64,000 bases of DNA from Streptomyces sp. L-9-10 (GCF_004151105.1 NZ_PHRF01000027.1:113008-177007), one strand, 5' to 3'. Positions 27,410-36,807 are shown, numbered from the stretch's first letter. Notes: a model not told the origin generated them from the letters alone. Translations and numbers: made by a program.

Positions 27410-28498
27410 ATGGACGCGGATCATGAAGGTCACCCACGCTCCGGCGGTGCGCACGGCAGACATCGGACGATGCGCGAACGCTGGTCCGCCTTCACCGCCT
27501 CACCGTTCCTCCCCGCGATCGTCCTGACCTTCATCCTCGCCGCGGCCGCCGGGCTCTTCGCGGGTTCCTACACGTACAACATGGCGAATCCGACGCCCCA
27601 TCGGATCCCCGCCGCCGTGGTGGGCCCCACCGGCACGGCACACGCCACCGCGTTCGTGAACGGCATGGAGAAGGCCCTGAACGGCGCGCTCGAACTCCAT
27701 CGCTATCCGAGCGACACGGCGGCGCGGCGCGGGGTGGAGGAGCAGGAAGTCTTCGCGATCCTGACGTTCCGTACGGACCGCGCCGACTTCGCGGTGGCCG
27801 GCGCGGCGGGCGCCTCCGTCGCGCAACTGCTCACGGAGACGGCCCTGCCCGTGGCCAAGGCCGTCGGGCTCCCCCTGCGGATCAGCGATGTCAAACCGCT
27901 CCAGAAGGGCGATCCGCGCGGGCTGGCGCTCTTCTACGTCTCGCTCGCCGCCGTGATCATCGGCTTCGTCGGGGCGATTCAACTGAGCGTCCACGCGCGC
28001 GAGCTGAACCCCTGGGAACGGATCGCCTTCACCGTGGCGTACTCCCTGCTCGGCGCCTTCGCGATCGCCTCCGTGGTCGACTGGTGGCTCGGCGCGCTCG
28101 ATCTTCCGTTCGTGGAGTCCTGGCTGATCCTGGCGTTCACCATGTTCACGTCCGGGATGGTCTTCTCCATGTTCAACACCCTCATGGGCCGGTGGGCGAT
28201 GCTTCCGACCTGGGGGCTGATGGTGCTGCTGGGCAATCCCTCCTCCGGCGGGGCCGTCTCCTGGCCGCTGCTGCCCTCCGTGCTGGGGCTCATCGGACGG
28301 TGGCTGCCTCCGGGCGCCTCGATCAACGCCAACCACACCGCGGTGTACTTCGGCAACGCCCAGCACGTGTTCCCCTTCGCCGTCCTGGCGGGCTGGGCGT
28401 TCGTGTCCATCACCGTGTTCTGGTTCTGGCGTCACCGGCACCCCGGCGGCCGGGAGCACACACCGGCGCACGCCGGCGCGGACCCGGCGCCCCCGTGA
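27410..28498 (+). CDS. DUF3533 / YhgE-Pip-like membrane protein
   Basis: A 362-residue membrane protein. A hydrophilic His-rich N-terminus (~40 residues) is followed by one helix (~40-60), an extracellular domain of about 130 residues, and a C-terminal block of five to six helices. This is the ABC-2/YhgE-like layout, and motif content suggests DUF3533. Such proteins often accompany lipid or type VII-type export, but no partner is here. I chose the ATG at 27410; starts at 27392 or 27470 are possible. Confidence 0.68.
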   Translation: MDADHEGHPRSGGAHGRHRTMRERWSAFTASPFLPAIVLTFILAAAAGLFAGSYTYNMANPTPHRIPAAVVGPTGTAHATAFVNGMEKALNGALELHRYPSDTAARRGVEEQEVFAILTFRTDRADFAVAGAAGASVAQLLTETALPVAKAVGLPLRISDVKPLQKGDPRGLALFYVSLAAVIIGFVGAIQLSVHARELNPWERIAFTVAYSLLGAFAIASVVDWWLGALDLPFVESWLILAFTMFTSGMVFSMFNTLMGRWAMLPTWGLMVLLGNPSSGGAVSWPLLPSVLGLIGRWLPPGASINANHTAVYFGNAQHVFPFAVLAGWAFVSITVFWFWRHRHPGGREHTPAHAGADPAPP

Positions 28499-28641
28499 TC
28501 GGATCTCGCCGGTGCAGCACAACCGCCTGAGCCGTTCGCGTGTCATCTCCGGCAAGCGGTACAGCACGACCACTGCCGGCCGGGACCGCTGTCCGGCGCC
28601 GTGCCGCTCACCACCGACCGACCGAAACGGGGAATCCATCC

Positions 28642-29181
28642 ATGCGTATCCGTCCTGCTCTCATCGCCCCGGCGGCCGCCGCCCTCACCGTGCTCCTGCT
28701 CGCCACGGGCGCCTCGGCCGCCGTCCCCGCGCCCGCCGGGATCTTCACGCCCGCGGCGCTCGCCACCTGCCGCGAAGGCGCGGTCAAGGTGACCGCGACC
28801 GCGTCCGGCACGGTCGACCAGGTCCGTATCAGCGTCACCAACAAGAGTGGCCGCGCCTGCGCCGTGGACCACATCCCGACCGTCACCTTCGGGGACCTGG
28901 ACGGAACGGCCCAGCCCGTACCGCCCGTGGAGAGCGCGCCGTACAGGCTCGCCGCCGGAGGTACCGCGTACGCCGCGGTGCGCACCATCGACCCGGCCGC
29001 CGAGGACTCCCGTACGGTCGCGTATCTGACCGTCGCGGGCGACCCCTCGCACCACGGCACGCGGTTCGACGCCGCGTCCCTGGGGTCGCCCGCGGGCATC
29101 CCCGTCTGGGAGCCGGTCACCACGCTCTGGCAGCCCACCCGTGCCGGGGCGGACGCCGCACTGGCCGCCGCCCCGCGCTGA
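28642..29181 (+). CDS. Secreted protein, DUF4232-like
   Basis: A 179-residue exported protein. The Sec signal peptide runs about residues 1-26 with cleavage after ASA (TGASA-AVPAP). The mature part has a conserved Cys pair (LATCREG and RACAVDH) and beta-rich sequence such as VRISVTNKSGRACAVDHIPT, resembling the DUF4232 family of actinobacterial secreted or lipoproteins. No catalytic motif is visible. The ATG at 28642 follows a GGGGAA stretch. Function is unknown. Confidence 0.75.
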   Translation: MRIRPALIAPAAAALTVLLLATGASAAVPAPAGIFTPAALATCREGAVKVTATASGTVDQVRISVTNKSGRACAVDHIPTVTFGDLDGTAQPVPPVESAPYRLAAGGTAYAAVRTIDPAAEDSRTVAYLTVAGDPSHHGTRFDAASLGSPAGIPVWEPVTTLWQPTRAGADAALAAAPR

Positions 29182-29326
29182 GTTGCTCCGGGGGTCCGCG
29201 GGCCGGCGGGCCCCCGGAACCGCTGCCCCGTCGGGGAAGTGGCGCCGGGCCTGGCAGAGTAGGGGCACTGAACGGGGGCAGCAGACAGTGGCAGCGGAGA
29301 GCGACAAGAGTCGGGGCGAGGGTGGA

Positions 29327-30118
29327 GTGAACGGTGTGGAGCGGGACAAGATTGACTCACAGACGGTGGCCGGAGGTCCCTGCTGGGTGACGCTGCTCTC
29401 CCGTGAACTGCCCGCCGCCCAGGCGTTCTACAGCGATGTACTGGGCTGGACCTACCGGCCGGCGGGGCTCGGGGACGACTTCTGCGTCGCCCTCTCCGAC
29501 GGAATGCCGGTCGCGGGCATCGGCGCGCTGGCGGCCTCGCTCCAGGTCGCCGTCTCCTGGACGCCGTATTTCGCGGTGGCCGATGTGGACGAGGCCGCGG
29601 CCCGGATCAGGGAGCGCGGCGCGACCGTCGCGGTCGGTCCGCTGGCGTTCCACTCGGGCCGGGCCGCACTGGCCGCGGACCCCGACGGCGCGGCGTTCGG
29701 CATCTGGGAGGGCGCGGTGCGCTCCGACTGGACCGTGGGGCGCGGCAGCGCCCCGGCCTGGCTGGAGCTGCACACCCGCGACACCGACGACGCGGCCAGG
29801 TTCTACAGCCAGGTCCTGGGCTGGGCACCGGAGACCGAGGGCGGTTTCACCCTCGTCCGTGAACACGATCACGCGGTGCTGCGGCAGGACGAGCATGTGG
29901 TCGCCAAGATCCGCGGCGGCGCCGTACAGGCCACGCCCGATCCGCGGATCCGCCCGCGCTGGCATGTGTATTTCCGGGTGCCGGAGGTGTCCGGTTCGGT
30001 GGAGGCGGCACTCAAGGGCGGAGGGGCGCTGCTCTCGCCGCCGGACGCGTCGCTCGCCCCGGCCGAGGCGACGCTGCGCGATCCCGACGGCGCGCTGTTC
30101 ACCGTGACGTCGGGCTGA
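29327..30118 (+). CDS. Two-domain VOC-family protein (paralogue of the 5206 gene)
   Basis: A 263-residue protein with two VOC modules. The first has AQAFYSDVLGWTYRP and the second ARFYSQVLGWAP. It shares extended identity with the protein at 5206-5979: GIGALA, the RIRERGATVAVGPL stretch, and RPRWHVYFR near the C-terminus. The function is again metal-dependent binding or catalysis of unknown type. The start is uncertain: GTG 29327 follows GAGGG, while GTGs at 29288 and 29336 are also in frame. It is convergent with the UBP zinc-finger gene. Confidence 0.83.
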   Translation: MNGVERDKIDSQTVAGGPCWVTLLSRELPAAQAFYSDVLGWTYRPAGLGDDFCVALSDGMPVAGIGALAASLQVAVSWTPYFAVADVDEAAARIRERGATVAVGPLAFHSGRAALAADPDGAAFGIWEGAVRSDWTVGRGSAPAWLELHTRDTDDAARFYSQVLGWAPETEGGFTLVREHDHAVLRQDEHVVAKIRGGAVQATPDPRIRPRWHVYFRVPEVSGSVEAALKGGGALLSPPDASLAPAEATLRDPDGALFTVTSG

Positions 30119-30199
30119 CGGAGCGGGCGCGTCCGGCGTCCGGCGTGTGACCGTCCGGCCGGTGACCCCCCGGCCGGTGCGGTGCGCCGCGCCGGCCCG

Positions 30200-30517
30200 T
30201 CAGGCGGACCGCACCGGCGGCACGCCCTCGACCTCGAAGACGACCTCGTCCTCGTAACACCACCACCAGCCCTCACCCGGCTCGTACGAACGGATGAGGG
30301 GGTGACCGGACGCGTTGTGGTGCGCGGTGGCGTGCCTGTTCTTGGAGGAGTCGCAGCAGCCGATGTGACCGCAGCCCTGGCACTCCCGCAGATGCACCCA
30401 GGTGTCGCCCATGGCGACACAGTCGGTGCAGCTGTCCGGGCTGTCCGGGGTCACCGGCCCCACATCCGCGAGATGACTGCAGATGAACCCTCCCACGCGC
30501 TCTCCGCTCTCCGTCAT
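30200..30517 (-). CDS. UBP-type zinc-finger protein
   Basis: A 105-residue protein that is almost wholly a ZnF-UBP domain (as in ubiquitin proteases and HDAC6). Zinc ligands sit in CSHLADV, SCTDCVAMG, HLRECQGCGHIGCCD and the His-rich RHATAHHNASGHPLI. A GGWWWCYEDEVVFEV beta-end follows. Bacterial versions are small and of unknown role, since there is no ubiquitin. The ATG at 30517 gives a start just before the domain; a GTG at 30562 is also possible. Confidence 0.8.
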   Translation of the reverse strand: MTESGERVGGFICSHLADVGPVTPDSPDSCTDCVAMGDTWVHLRECQGCGHIGCCDSSKNRHATAHHNASGHPLIRSYEPGEGWWWCYEDEVVFEVEGVPPVRSA

Positions 30518-30652
30518 CACGCCGCCGCCCGTCCGACCGCACAGGTCACTCGCACAGGTCACTTCGAGTCAGTCGCCTTTTTTTCACCGTACGGCCGGTC
30601 CTCCGCCACCGCCAGCAGGAGGGGAACCCCGGGGTGACGGAGGCGGCGGAGG

Positions 30653-31426
30653 TCAGGGCTTGTAGACCTTCCCCGGTTCGGCGTGTCCCGGCGCCAGCAG
30701 CTGGGGGACCGTGACGAATGTGTAGCCGCGCTTCTTCAGCTCCTCGATGATCCCGGGGACGGCGGGCACGGTGCCGTCGTAGATGTCGTGCAGCAGGATG
30801 ATGCCGTCACGGTCCGCCTGGTCGAGGATGCGCTTCTTGATGAGCTTGGAGTCCGTCGTCGAGTAGTCCTTGGCGGTGGCGCTCCACATGATCTGCGCGA
30901 GGCCGAGCTCACGGCTCACCTTCGTGACCTCGTCATTGGTACGGCCCTGCGGCGGGCGCATCAGCGTGGGCTCGCGACCGGTGATCTCCGCTATGGCGTC
31001 CTGCGTACGCGAGAGCTCCTCGCGGACGGCGTCGGGGTCCTGGTCGGTCAGGATCTCGTGCGACCAGGTGTGGTTGGCCACCTCGTGGCCCTCGGCCGCG
31101 ATACGGCGCACGAGGTCGGGGTGTTTGACGACGTGGTTCTTGCCGAGCAGGAAGAAGGTCGCGGGGACCTTCTCCCTCTTGAGGATGTCGAGCAGTCCGG
31201 GGGTGTGCTCGGACGGTCCCGCGTCGAAGGTGAGGGCTATACAGCGTTCCTTCGCGCAGTCGACCGTACCGTCCGCGACCTTCGCCCCGTTCTCGGCGTC
31301 GCCTCTGGCGTCGGCGGGCGAGTGGCCGTCGTACGAGGAGCAGCCGGTCAGCATCAGACCGAGCGAGGCGGCCGCCACCAGGGCGCTCGCTGCTCTCAGG
31401 CCGCGTACCAGAGTATTTTTTGGCAT
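30653..31426 (-). CDS. Polysaccharide deacetylase (NodB homology) lipoprotein
   Basis: A 257-residue extracellular deacetylase of carbohydrate esterase family 4 that would remove N- or O-acetyl groups from chitin, peptidoglycan or xylan. The signal peptide ends in the lipobox LTGC, so the protein is membrane-tethered. NodB motifs are TFDAGP (usual TFDDGP; the second Asp is Ala), HTWSHE with the two metal His, and MRPPQGR. A final LLHD follows. The ATG at 31426 follows AGAGGGA. The Asp-to-Ala change occurs in other actinobacterial members as I recall, so activity is not excluded. Confidence 0.9.
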   Translation of the reverse strand: MPKNTLVRGLRAASALVAAASLGLMLTGCSSYDGHSPADARGDAENGAKVADGTVDCAKERCIALTFDAGPSEHTPGLLDILKREKVPATFFLLGKNHVVKHPDLVRRIAAEGHEVANHTWSHEILTDQDPDAVREELSRTQDAIAEITGREPTLMRPPQGRTNDEVTKVSRELGLAQIMWSATAKDYSTTDSKLIKKRILDQADRDGIILLHDIYDGTVPAVPGIIEELKKRGYTFVTVPQLLAPGHAEPGKVYKP

Positions 31427-31934
31427 GACAAATCCCTCTTCCGATGGCTGGGTGGCCGGTGGGAGAGAAGGCCTCAGTCGCGCAGCACTGAGCCCGCACC
31501 GGGCCTGGGTGGGAGCCGGCGCGCGGAACGGCGCGCCGGGTGACGTGGGTTGGGCCGCGGCCCCGGAGGGCCCGGCGAGCCGGCTATGCCATGCGGAACA
31601 CGCCGAACACACCGAACACGCGACGTGCGCGGCGGGACGCCGCCGCGGACAGCGGGCAGGGCGAAGCGGGGTTCACTCGCCCGGACAGGGCATGGCCGAA
31701 TGACATACCCGCACTATACATAGCGCGTATACATGCAGTGCATAGTGGGGCTCTTTCCTCCCCCGGGAGGTTCAGCGAAGGCGCCCACACCCGTACGACC
31801 TGCACCGACGCACCCCGGACCAGGATTCCGTACGGCATTCAACGTCCCACGTACGCGCTCCCGTCGCCGAGCCGTCATCCCGGTAATCGAACATCTGACC
31901 CGCTGGGCATCACAGGCATCGGCAAGGAGCAGCA
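31427..31934. promoter_or_regulatory. Divergent intergenic region with an AT-rich inverted repeat
   Basis: No gene is supportable here. Near-repeats of cgaacac occur at about 31595-31620. At 31712-31747 an AT-rich island contains CACTAT and ATAGTG as outer inverted arms around actatacatagcgcgtatac. It probably holds the promoters or an operator for the deacetylase and PHP genes. Confidence 0.5.
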
Positions 31935-33653
31935 ATGGGCCACGGCCATCACCACCCGCATGACCACGCACACGACCACACGCACCACGTCCAGGCCGAA
32001 ACCGGTCCCTTGCCTCCGGCGCTCGACGCCGACGTGCCGGACAGTGAGCTGTCGCCCAGCCAGTTGTCCCGCCGCTCGATGCTGCGCCGCACCGGTCTGC
32101 TCGGCGCGGGCCTGGCAGGGGCGGGCGTGCTGGGCGGGGCCGCCGCCGCGGCCGCGCATCCGGGCGGTTCCGGCAGTTCGTCCGGCCGGGGCAGGAGCAA
32201 CGGCTTCCTCTGGCTGGCGGGCGACCACCACATCCACACGCAGTACAGCAGCGACGGCAAGTACCGCGTCGTCGACCAGGTGCGCCAGGGCACGGCGCAC
32301 GGGCTCGACTGGATGGTCATCACCGACCACGGCAGCGCGGCGCACGCCAAGATCGGTGTGGAGAAGGTCAACCCGGACATCAAGGAAGCCCGCGAGACCT
32401 ACAAGGACCAGCTCGTCTTCCAGGGCCTGGAGTGGAACATCCCGGGCGCCGAGCACGCCACGGTCTTCGTCCACCCGGGCCGCAACGAGGTGGAGGTGCT
32501 GAAGAAGTTCGAGACCGACTACGACGGCAGCCTGCACCCCAGTACCTCCAACGCCACGAACGAGGCACTGGCCGTCTCCGGGCTCCAGTTCCTCGCCGAC
32601 CAGGTGCGCCGGCGCAAGGTCGACGACGCGGTGATGCTCGCCAACCACCCGGCCCGCAACGGCATCGACTCGCCCCACGAGATCCGCGGCTGGCGCGACG
32701 CCACCTCGGCCGGCCACCCCATCGCCATCGGTATGGAGGGCGCGCCCGGCCACCAGGCGGCGGGTCTGCCGAAGCCGGTCGGCAGCGGCGGTGGCCGCGG
32801 TTACTACGAGAACGCGCCCGGCGCGAACTCCTTCGCCGCGTATCCGCCGGAGAGCTACCGCACCTGGGGCGGCTTCGACTGGATGACCTCCACGGTCGGC
32901 GGTCTCTGGGACAGTCTGCTGGCCGAGGGCAAGCCGTGGTGGATCACCGCCAACTCGGACTCCCACAGCGTCTACGCCGAGCCGTCCGTGATCGGGCCCG
33001 ACGACGACTTCAACGCCAACGGCAAGCACTCCGACCCCGTGTACGGAACCGGCCTCGACCTCGGGAAGGGCGACTACTGGCCGGGCCACTACAGCCGTAC
33101 GCATGTCGGCGCGGACCGGTTCTCGTACGCGGCGGTCATGGACGGTATGCGGGCCGGCCGGATCTGGGTCGACCACGGCGGTCTGATCAGCGGTCTGGAC
33201 GCCCGGGTCAAGGGCGGCGGGCGCTGGGCCACGCTCGGCGGCGCACTGCACGTCAAGCGTGGGACGGACGTCGAGCTGTCCATCGACATCGCGCTGGCCA
33301 ACGGCGCCAACTGGGCGCAGTTCGTGCCGAAGCTGGCCCGGGTCGATGTCATCCAGGGCCAGGTCACCGGCCACGTCCACGACAAGGACACCTTCACCGC
33401 GCCGACCGCCAGGGTCGCGAAGTCCTTCGAGGTCGACAAGTCGACAGGCACTGTGCGGCTGACGTACAGGCTCGGCCGGGTCTCGGGACCGCTCTACGTC
33501 CGGCTGCGCGGCACGGACGGCAACCGCACCGCCGTGGGGCCGAACGGCGTGTCCGTCGACCCCGTGGGCCCGGCGATGGACGTGCTGGGCGACGCCGACC
33601 CGTGGAAGGACCTGTGGTTCTACTCGAACCCCATCTGGGTGCTTCCGTCCTGA
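31935..33653 (+). CDS. Tat-exported PHP-domain phosphoesterase with His-rich N-terminus
   Basis: A 572-residue protein. A twin-arginine signal (SRRSMLRRTGLLGAG, ~45-60) follows an unusual histidine-rich start with ten His in the first 18 residues. The PHP (polymerase and histidinol phosphatase) metal motifs are AGDHHIHTQYSSDG (~95), ITDHGS (~128) and later His/Asp residues (ANHPARNG, NSDSHSVY). The C-terminal ~150 residues are beta-rich. It is probably a secreted metal-dependent phosphoesterase; the substrate is unknown. The ATG at 31935 follows AAGGAG. Confidence 0.87.
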   Translation: MGHGHHHPHDHAHDHTHHVQAETGPLPPALDADVPDSELSPSQLSRRSMLRRTGLLGAGLAGAGVLGGAAAAAAHPGGSGSSSGRGRSNGFLWLAGDHHIHTQYSSDGKYRVVDQVRQGTAHGLDWMVITDHGSAAHAKIGVEKVNPDIKEARETYKDQLVFQGLEWNIPGAEHATVFVHPGRNEVEVLKKFETDYDGSLHPSTSNATNEALAVSGLQFLADQVRRRKVDDAVMLANHPARNGIDSPHEIRGWRDATSAGHPIAIGMEGAPGHQAAGLPKPVGSGGGRGYYENAPGANSFAAYPPESYRTWGGFDWMTSTVGGLWDSLLAEGKPWWITANSDSHSVYAEPSVIGPDDDFNANGKHSDPVYGTGLDLGKGDYWPGHYSRTHVGADRFSYAAVMDGMRAGRIWVDHGGLISGLDARVKGGGRWATLGGALHVKRGTDVELSIDIALANGANWAQFVPKLARVDVIQGQVTGHVHDKDTFTAPTARVAKSFEVDKSTGTVRLTYRLGRVSGPLYVRLRGTDGNRTAVGPNGVSVDPVGPAMDVLGDADPWKDLWFYSNPIWVLPS

Positions 33654-33825
33654 CCGCACCCCCGGGAACAATCGGCGGGGCTCCGCCGTTGGACCCAGTG
33701 AGGGTGTGGATGGAACTGAGTCCCCGGGCCCCATATGAGAATCGCCCATGGGGAAGATCGTTCGGCTGAAGCCCCATGGAGCCTATCGCCGCGAGGCGAC
33801 CGCCATCCACGCTCTCCCTTATGAC

Positions 33826-33859
33826 GACCCCGACCGGCGTCCCCCGTCCGGTCGGGGTC
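33826..33859 (+). terminator. Terminator after the PHP gene
   Basis: A perfect 12-bp stem (GACCCCGACCGG with CCGGTCGGGGTC) and 10-nt loop are followed by ttctgt, ~170 bp after the PHP stop and 50 bp before the next start. Confidence 0.75.
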
Positions 33860-33908
33860 TTCTGTCGGTCCGGGCGCGGAAACAGGGCGGAAGGGGACGG
33901 CGGCGGGG

Positions 33909-34418
33909 ATGACGAGCGAAGACGAGGGGACGGAGCGGTCCGGTGGCTTCGAGGCCGCGACGGGCGACGGCCCGGTGTGCGGGACGACGCCCCAGGCGCG
34001 TACGGCCGAGGTCCGGGTCGCCTATGAGGGACTGCTCCAGATCCGACGGCTGACACACGCCGGGGCAGGGGATCCGACGGCGGTTCCCGCCCCGTGGGAG
34101 CGGCGGCGGCCGGTGCGCGCCGTCGCGCTCGCGCTGGAGGCCGCCGGTCTCCCGGCGTCCGCGGTCGACGGCTCGGGACAGCGGGTCGCGACGGGATATC
34201 GCGTACGCGCGGGTGATCCCCCCGCCACCGCGAGGGCCGGTGAGACTCCCGCCGCCGTACGGGTGGAGTGGCTCGGCCCGCACGGCGGAGGGGCCGCCCA
34301 GGACGAGGAACGGGCCCTGACGGAGTGCGCCGCCGTACTGACGCGCCTGGGGTGGGAGGCCCTGCTCTACCGCGGGCCGCGGCGGCGGCGCTTCCTGGAG
34401 GTCGAACCGGCCTCCTGA
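33909..34418 (+). CDS. Hypothetical protein
   Basis: A 169-residue soluble protein of unknown family. The N-terminal ~30 residues are acidic and Gly-rich. The middle has RPVRAVALALEAAGLPASAV, and the C-terminal part contains LTECAAVLTRLGWEALLYRG. No transmembrane segment or catalytic motif is seen. Codon bias fits a Streptomyces gene, and the ATG at 33909 follows GGCGGGG. It ends before a strong convergent terminator. Confidence 0.6.
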   Translation: MTSEDEGTERSGGFEAATGDGPVCGTTPQARTAEVRVAYEGLLQIRRLTHAGAGDPTAVPAPWERRRPVRAVALALEAAGLPASAVDGSGQRVATGYRVRAGDPPATARAGETPAAVRVEWLGPHGGGAAQDEERALTECAAVLTRLGWEALLYRGPRRRRFLEVEPAS

Positions 34419-34459
34419 GCCGCCTCCCGACCGCGCCCGCCCGGTGGAGGACGGAAACG

Positions 34460-34506
34460 GGAACACCCCGCGCACCGTCATGTCGCTCCGGTGCCCGGGG
34501 TGTTCC
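34460..34506. terminator. Bidirectional terminator between convergent genes
   Basis: A ~17-bp inverted repeat with one mismatch (GGAACACCCCG arm against CGGGGTGTTCC) and a 13-nt loop lies between the hypothetical gene and the operon read from the other strand, and could serve both. Confidence 0.8.
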
Positions 34507-34558
34507 TGTTCTCCGGTCCGTCCCGGGTCCGCCCGCAGTCAGGACCCGGTCTTCCCGC

Positions 34559-36790
34559 TCAGGGGTAGCTGACGAGATTGGCCACGTTGGTGGCCGGGTT
34601 CGACGGGCCTCCCCTGTCGTTGATGACATGCCGGATGGTGCCCGTACCGCCCAGCGACACCGTCACCATGTTGCGGAAGCGGACATTGGCGTTGTTGGGC
34701 ACTTCGAACGCGCGCTCCGCGGTCACGCTGCTGTTGACGTTGAAGAAGCAGTAGCTGCCGAGGCCGTACGCCTGATGGCTGGTCACCGAGTCGGCCACCT
34801 TGTAGGCGGCGTATCCCTGTGTCGCGCCGTTCATCCAGGCCGCCTGGTTGGGCGGGTCGTACGGCATCTCGTTCTGGTAGAAGTACGTTCTGCCGCCGTT
34901 GCCGTTCCAGATCGTCTGATGCTTCTGATAGTGCTCGACGAACAGGCCGTACATCGTGACGTCGGCGCCGTTCACGACCAGACCGGTGTCCGCCGTGTTG
35001 GTGTTCCAGCCGACCCCGCTGCCGTGATCCGCGCGCCAGATCCACATATGGTCGCCGATCACATTGCGGCTGTTGACGACCAGGCTGGTGGTCGCCTTGC
35101 CGACGCCCGCGCCGCCGATGCGGAAGAACACATCGTGCAGCGAGGTGGGGTTGGCGGCGTGGCTCGCGTTCGAGCCGTCGGCGCCGACCTCCATCAGCCG
35201 CTGGGAGTTGACCGTACCCGCGTCGATGAGCACACCCGCCACCTTGACGCCGTCCACATCGGCGACCGACACCGCGGTGATGCCGTTGTCCGGGATGAGG
35301 GTGGCGAGGCCGAGCCCGAGGACGACGGTGTCGGGACGGGTGATCCTCAGCGTCTGGTTGAGGTGGTAGACGCCGGGGGTGACGAGCAGGTCCTTGCCCG
35401 CCGCCAGCGCGGCGTTCATGTCCGCCGCCGTCGCGCCCGGCTTGGCGATGTAGAACTGGTCCAGCGGGAGCGACGTACCCGCGGGAGCACCGCCCGACCA
35501 GGTCGTGCCCTTCGAGTTGGCGCGCAGCGCGGGCACGAACACCTTGTAGGCGCCGGCCGGGTCGACGTACAGGAAGGGCTTCTCCCGCACCGTCGGCGTC
35601 TGGTCGACCGTGGTGTAGGGCGGGTTGGGGAAGCTGTTCGCGGGCGCGTTCTGGGCGCCGACGAACACCATGTTCCAGTTGGACCCCGTCCAGCTGCCCC
35701 ACTCGGTGTTCCGGGACAGCCACTGCTGCTGCGACCCGGACCTGACCTGGCCGTCGACCTTCGAGTCGGCCATGAATCCGCCGCTGGCCCAGCCGCCGTC
35801 GTCCAGCGCGAGGTTGCCGCGGACATGCATCCGGCGGTACGGGGCGGCCTGCGAGACGGCCCAGCGGTCGGTGCCGGTGGTGGGGGTGACGGAGAGGTTC
35901 TCGGCGCTGCGCCAGAAGTTCTGGGTCGCGTTCTGCGGAGGGAACCAGTCGGCCTCGACATGGACGGCGCCACGGATATTGACGTCGTCCGGTGAGAGCC
36001 CGAGACCGGCCACCTGCGTGTAGAAGCCGACGTTCACATCGGCGTCGTAGGTGCCCGGCTTGAACAGGAAGGCCGCGCGCTGGGCGCCGAACTGATTGGT
36101 CTCCTGCTGCCGGAAGGTCGCGTTCACCCGGTTCTGGATCGAGGACGCCGACATCGACGGATCGAAGACGACGACGTTGGGACCGAGATCCGGGGTGCCG
36201 GGGGGCGCCGGCGGATCAGCGGCCTGGACCCGGAAGGACTGGGCGGCGGATCCGTTGCAGGTGTACTGCTGGAGCTGGACGCTGTCGGCGGTCGAGGCGC
36301 TCGGTACGTCGAGGCACTTCCCGCTGTTGCGGTTGACGAAGTGGTAGGCGCCGTCGGCCTCCTCCACCGGCTGCCACTGCTGGTTGTTGCCTCCGCTGTA
36401 CGTCCAGAGCTGGATCGTGGCGGCGTCGGCGGCCGAGACGTCGGTGACGTCCCAGACCTGGCTGTCGGCGTTGCGGTTGCCCGCCCTGACGTAGCCGGCG
36501 CTGGTCGCCGTCAGCGACCAGTTCTGCGCGAGGCTGCCGTTGCAGGCGTACTGCTGCACCGCGGTGCCGTTGCCGGTCGCCGCGGCGCGGGCGTCCACGC
36601 ACTTGCCGTTGCCCTTGTTGCTGATCGTGGCCCAGCCGGTGGGCAGGGCCGCCGCCGCGGTGGTGCCCGCGGCGGCCTCCTGCTGGGGCAGACCGATCAG
36701 GGAGGCGCACAGGCCCACCACGGTCAGCAGCAGGGTGAGCGGGTGGAGCCGGCGGCGGGACTGCCCGCCGCCGTCGAGGTGTTGGTTCAT
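34559..36790 (-). CDS. Secreted beta-helix glycosidase, GH55-like, with CBM13
   Basis: A 743-residue secreted protein. A signal peptide (~1-40) is followed by a ricin-type CBM13 trefoil (~50-190, QxW repeats QNW, QQW, QSF) and a ~550-residue region of parallel beta-helix character. That region includes VFDPSMSASSIQNRVNATFR, FKPGTYDADVNVGFYTQVAG and RWAVSQAAPYRRMHVRG. This reads like the bacterial GH55 exo-beta-1,3-glucanases I recall; some homologues are annotated as coagulation-factor-like or adenylyl-cyclase-like. The catalytic residue was not identified. The ATG at 36790 follows GAGGAG and is 17 bp after the chitinase stop. Confidence 0.78.
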   Translation of the reverse strand: MNQHLDGGGQSRRRLHPLTLLLTVVGLCASLIGLPQQEAAAGTTAAAALPTGWATISNKGNGKCVDARAAATGNGTAVQQYACNGSLAQNWSLTATSAGYVRAGNRNADSQVWDVTDVSAADAATIQLWTYSGGNNQQWQPVEEADGAYHFVNRNSGKCLDVPSASTADSVQLQQYTCNGSAAQSFRVQAADPPAPPGTPDLGPNVVVFDPSMSASSIQNRVNATFRQQETNQFGAQRAAFLFKPGTYDADVNVGFYTQVAGLGLSPDDVNIRGAVHVEADWFPPQNATQNFWRSAENLSVTPTTGTDRWAVSQAAPYRRMHVRGNLALDDGGWASGGFMADSKVDGQVRSGSQQQWLSRNTEWGSWTGSNWNMVFVGAQNAPANSFPNPPYTTVDQTPTVREKPFLYVDPAGAYKVFVPALRANSKGTTWSGGAPAGTSLPLDQFYIAKPGATAADMNAALAAGKDLLVTPGVYHLNQTLRITRPDTVVLGLGLATLIPDNGITAVSVADVDGVKVAGVLIDAGTVNSQRLMEVGADGSNASHAANPTSLHDVFFRIGGAGVGKATTSLVVNSRNVIGDHMWIWRADHGSGVGWNTNTADTGLVVNGADVTMYGLFVEHYQKHQTIWNGNGGRTYFYQNEMPYDPPNQAAWMNGATQGYAAYKVADSVTSHQAYGLGSYCFFNVNSSVTAERAFEVPNNANVRFRNMVTVSLGGTGTIRHVINDRGGPSNPATNVANLVSYP

Positions 36791-36807
36791 GGAGGCTCCT
36801 CGCCCGG

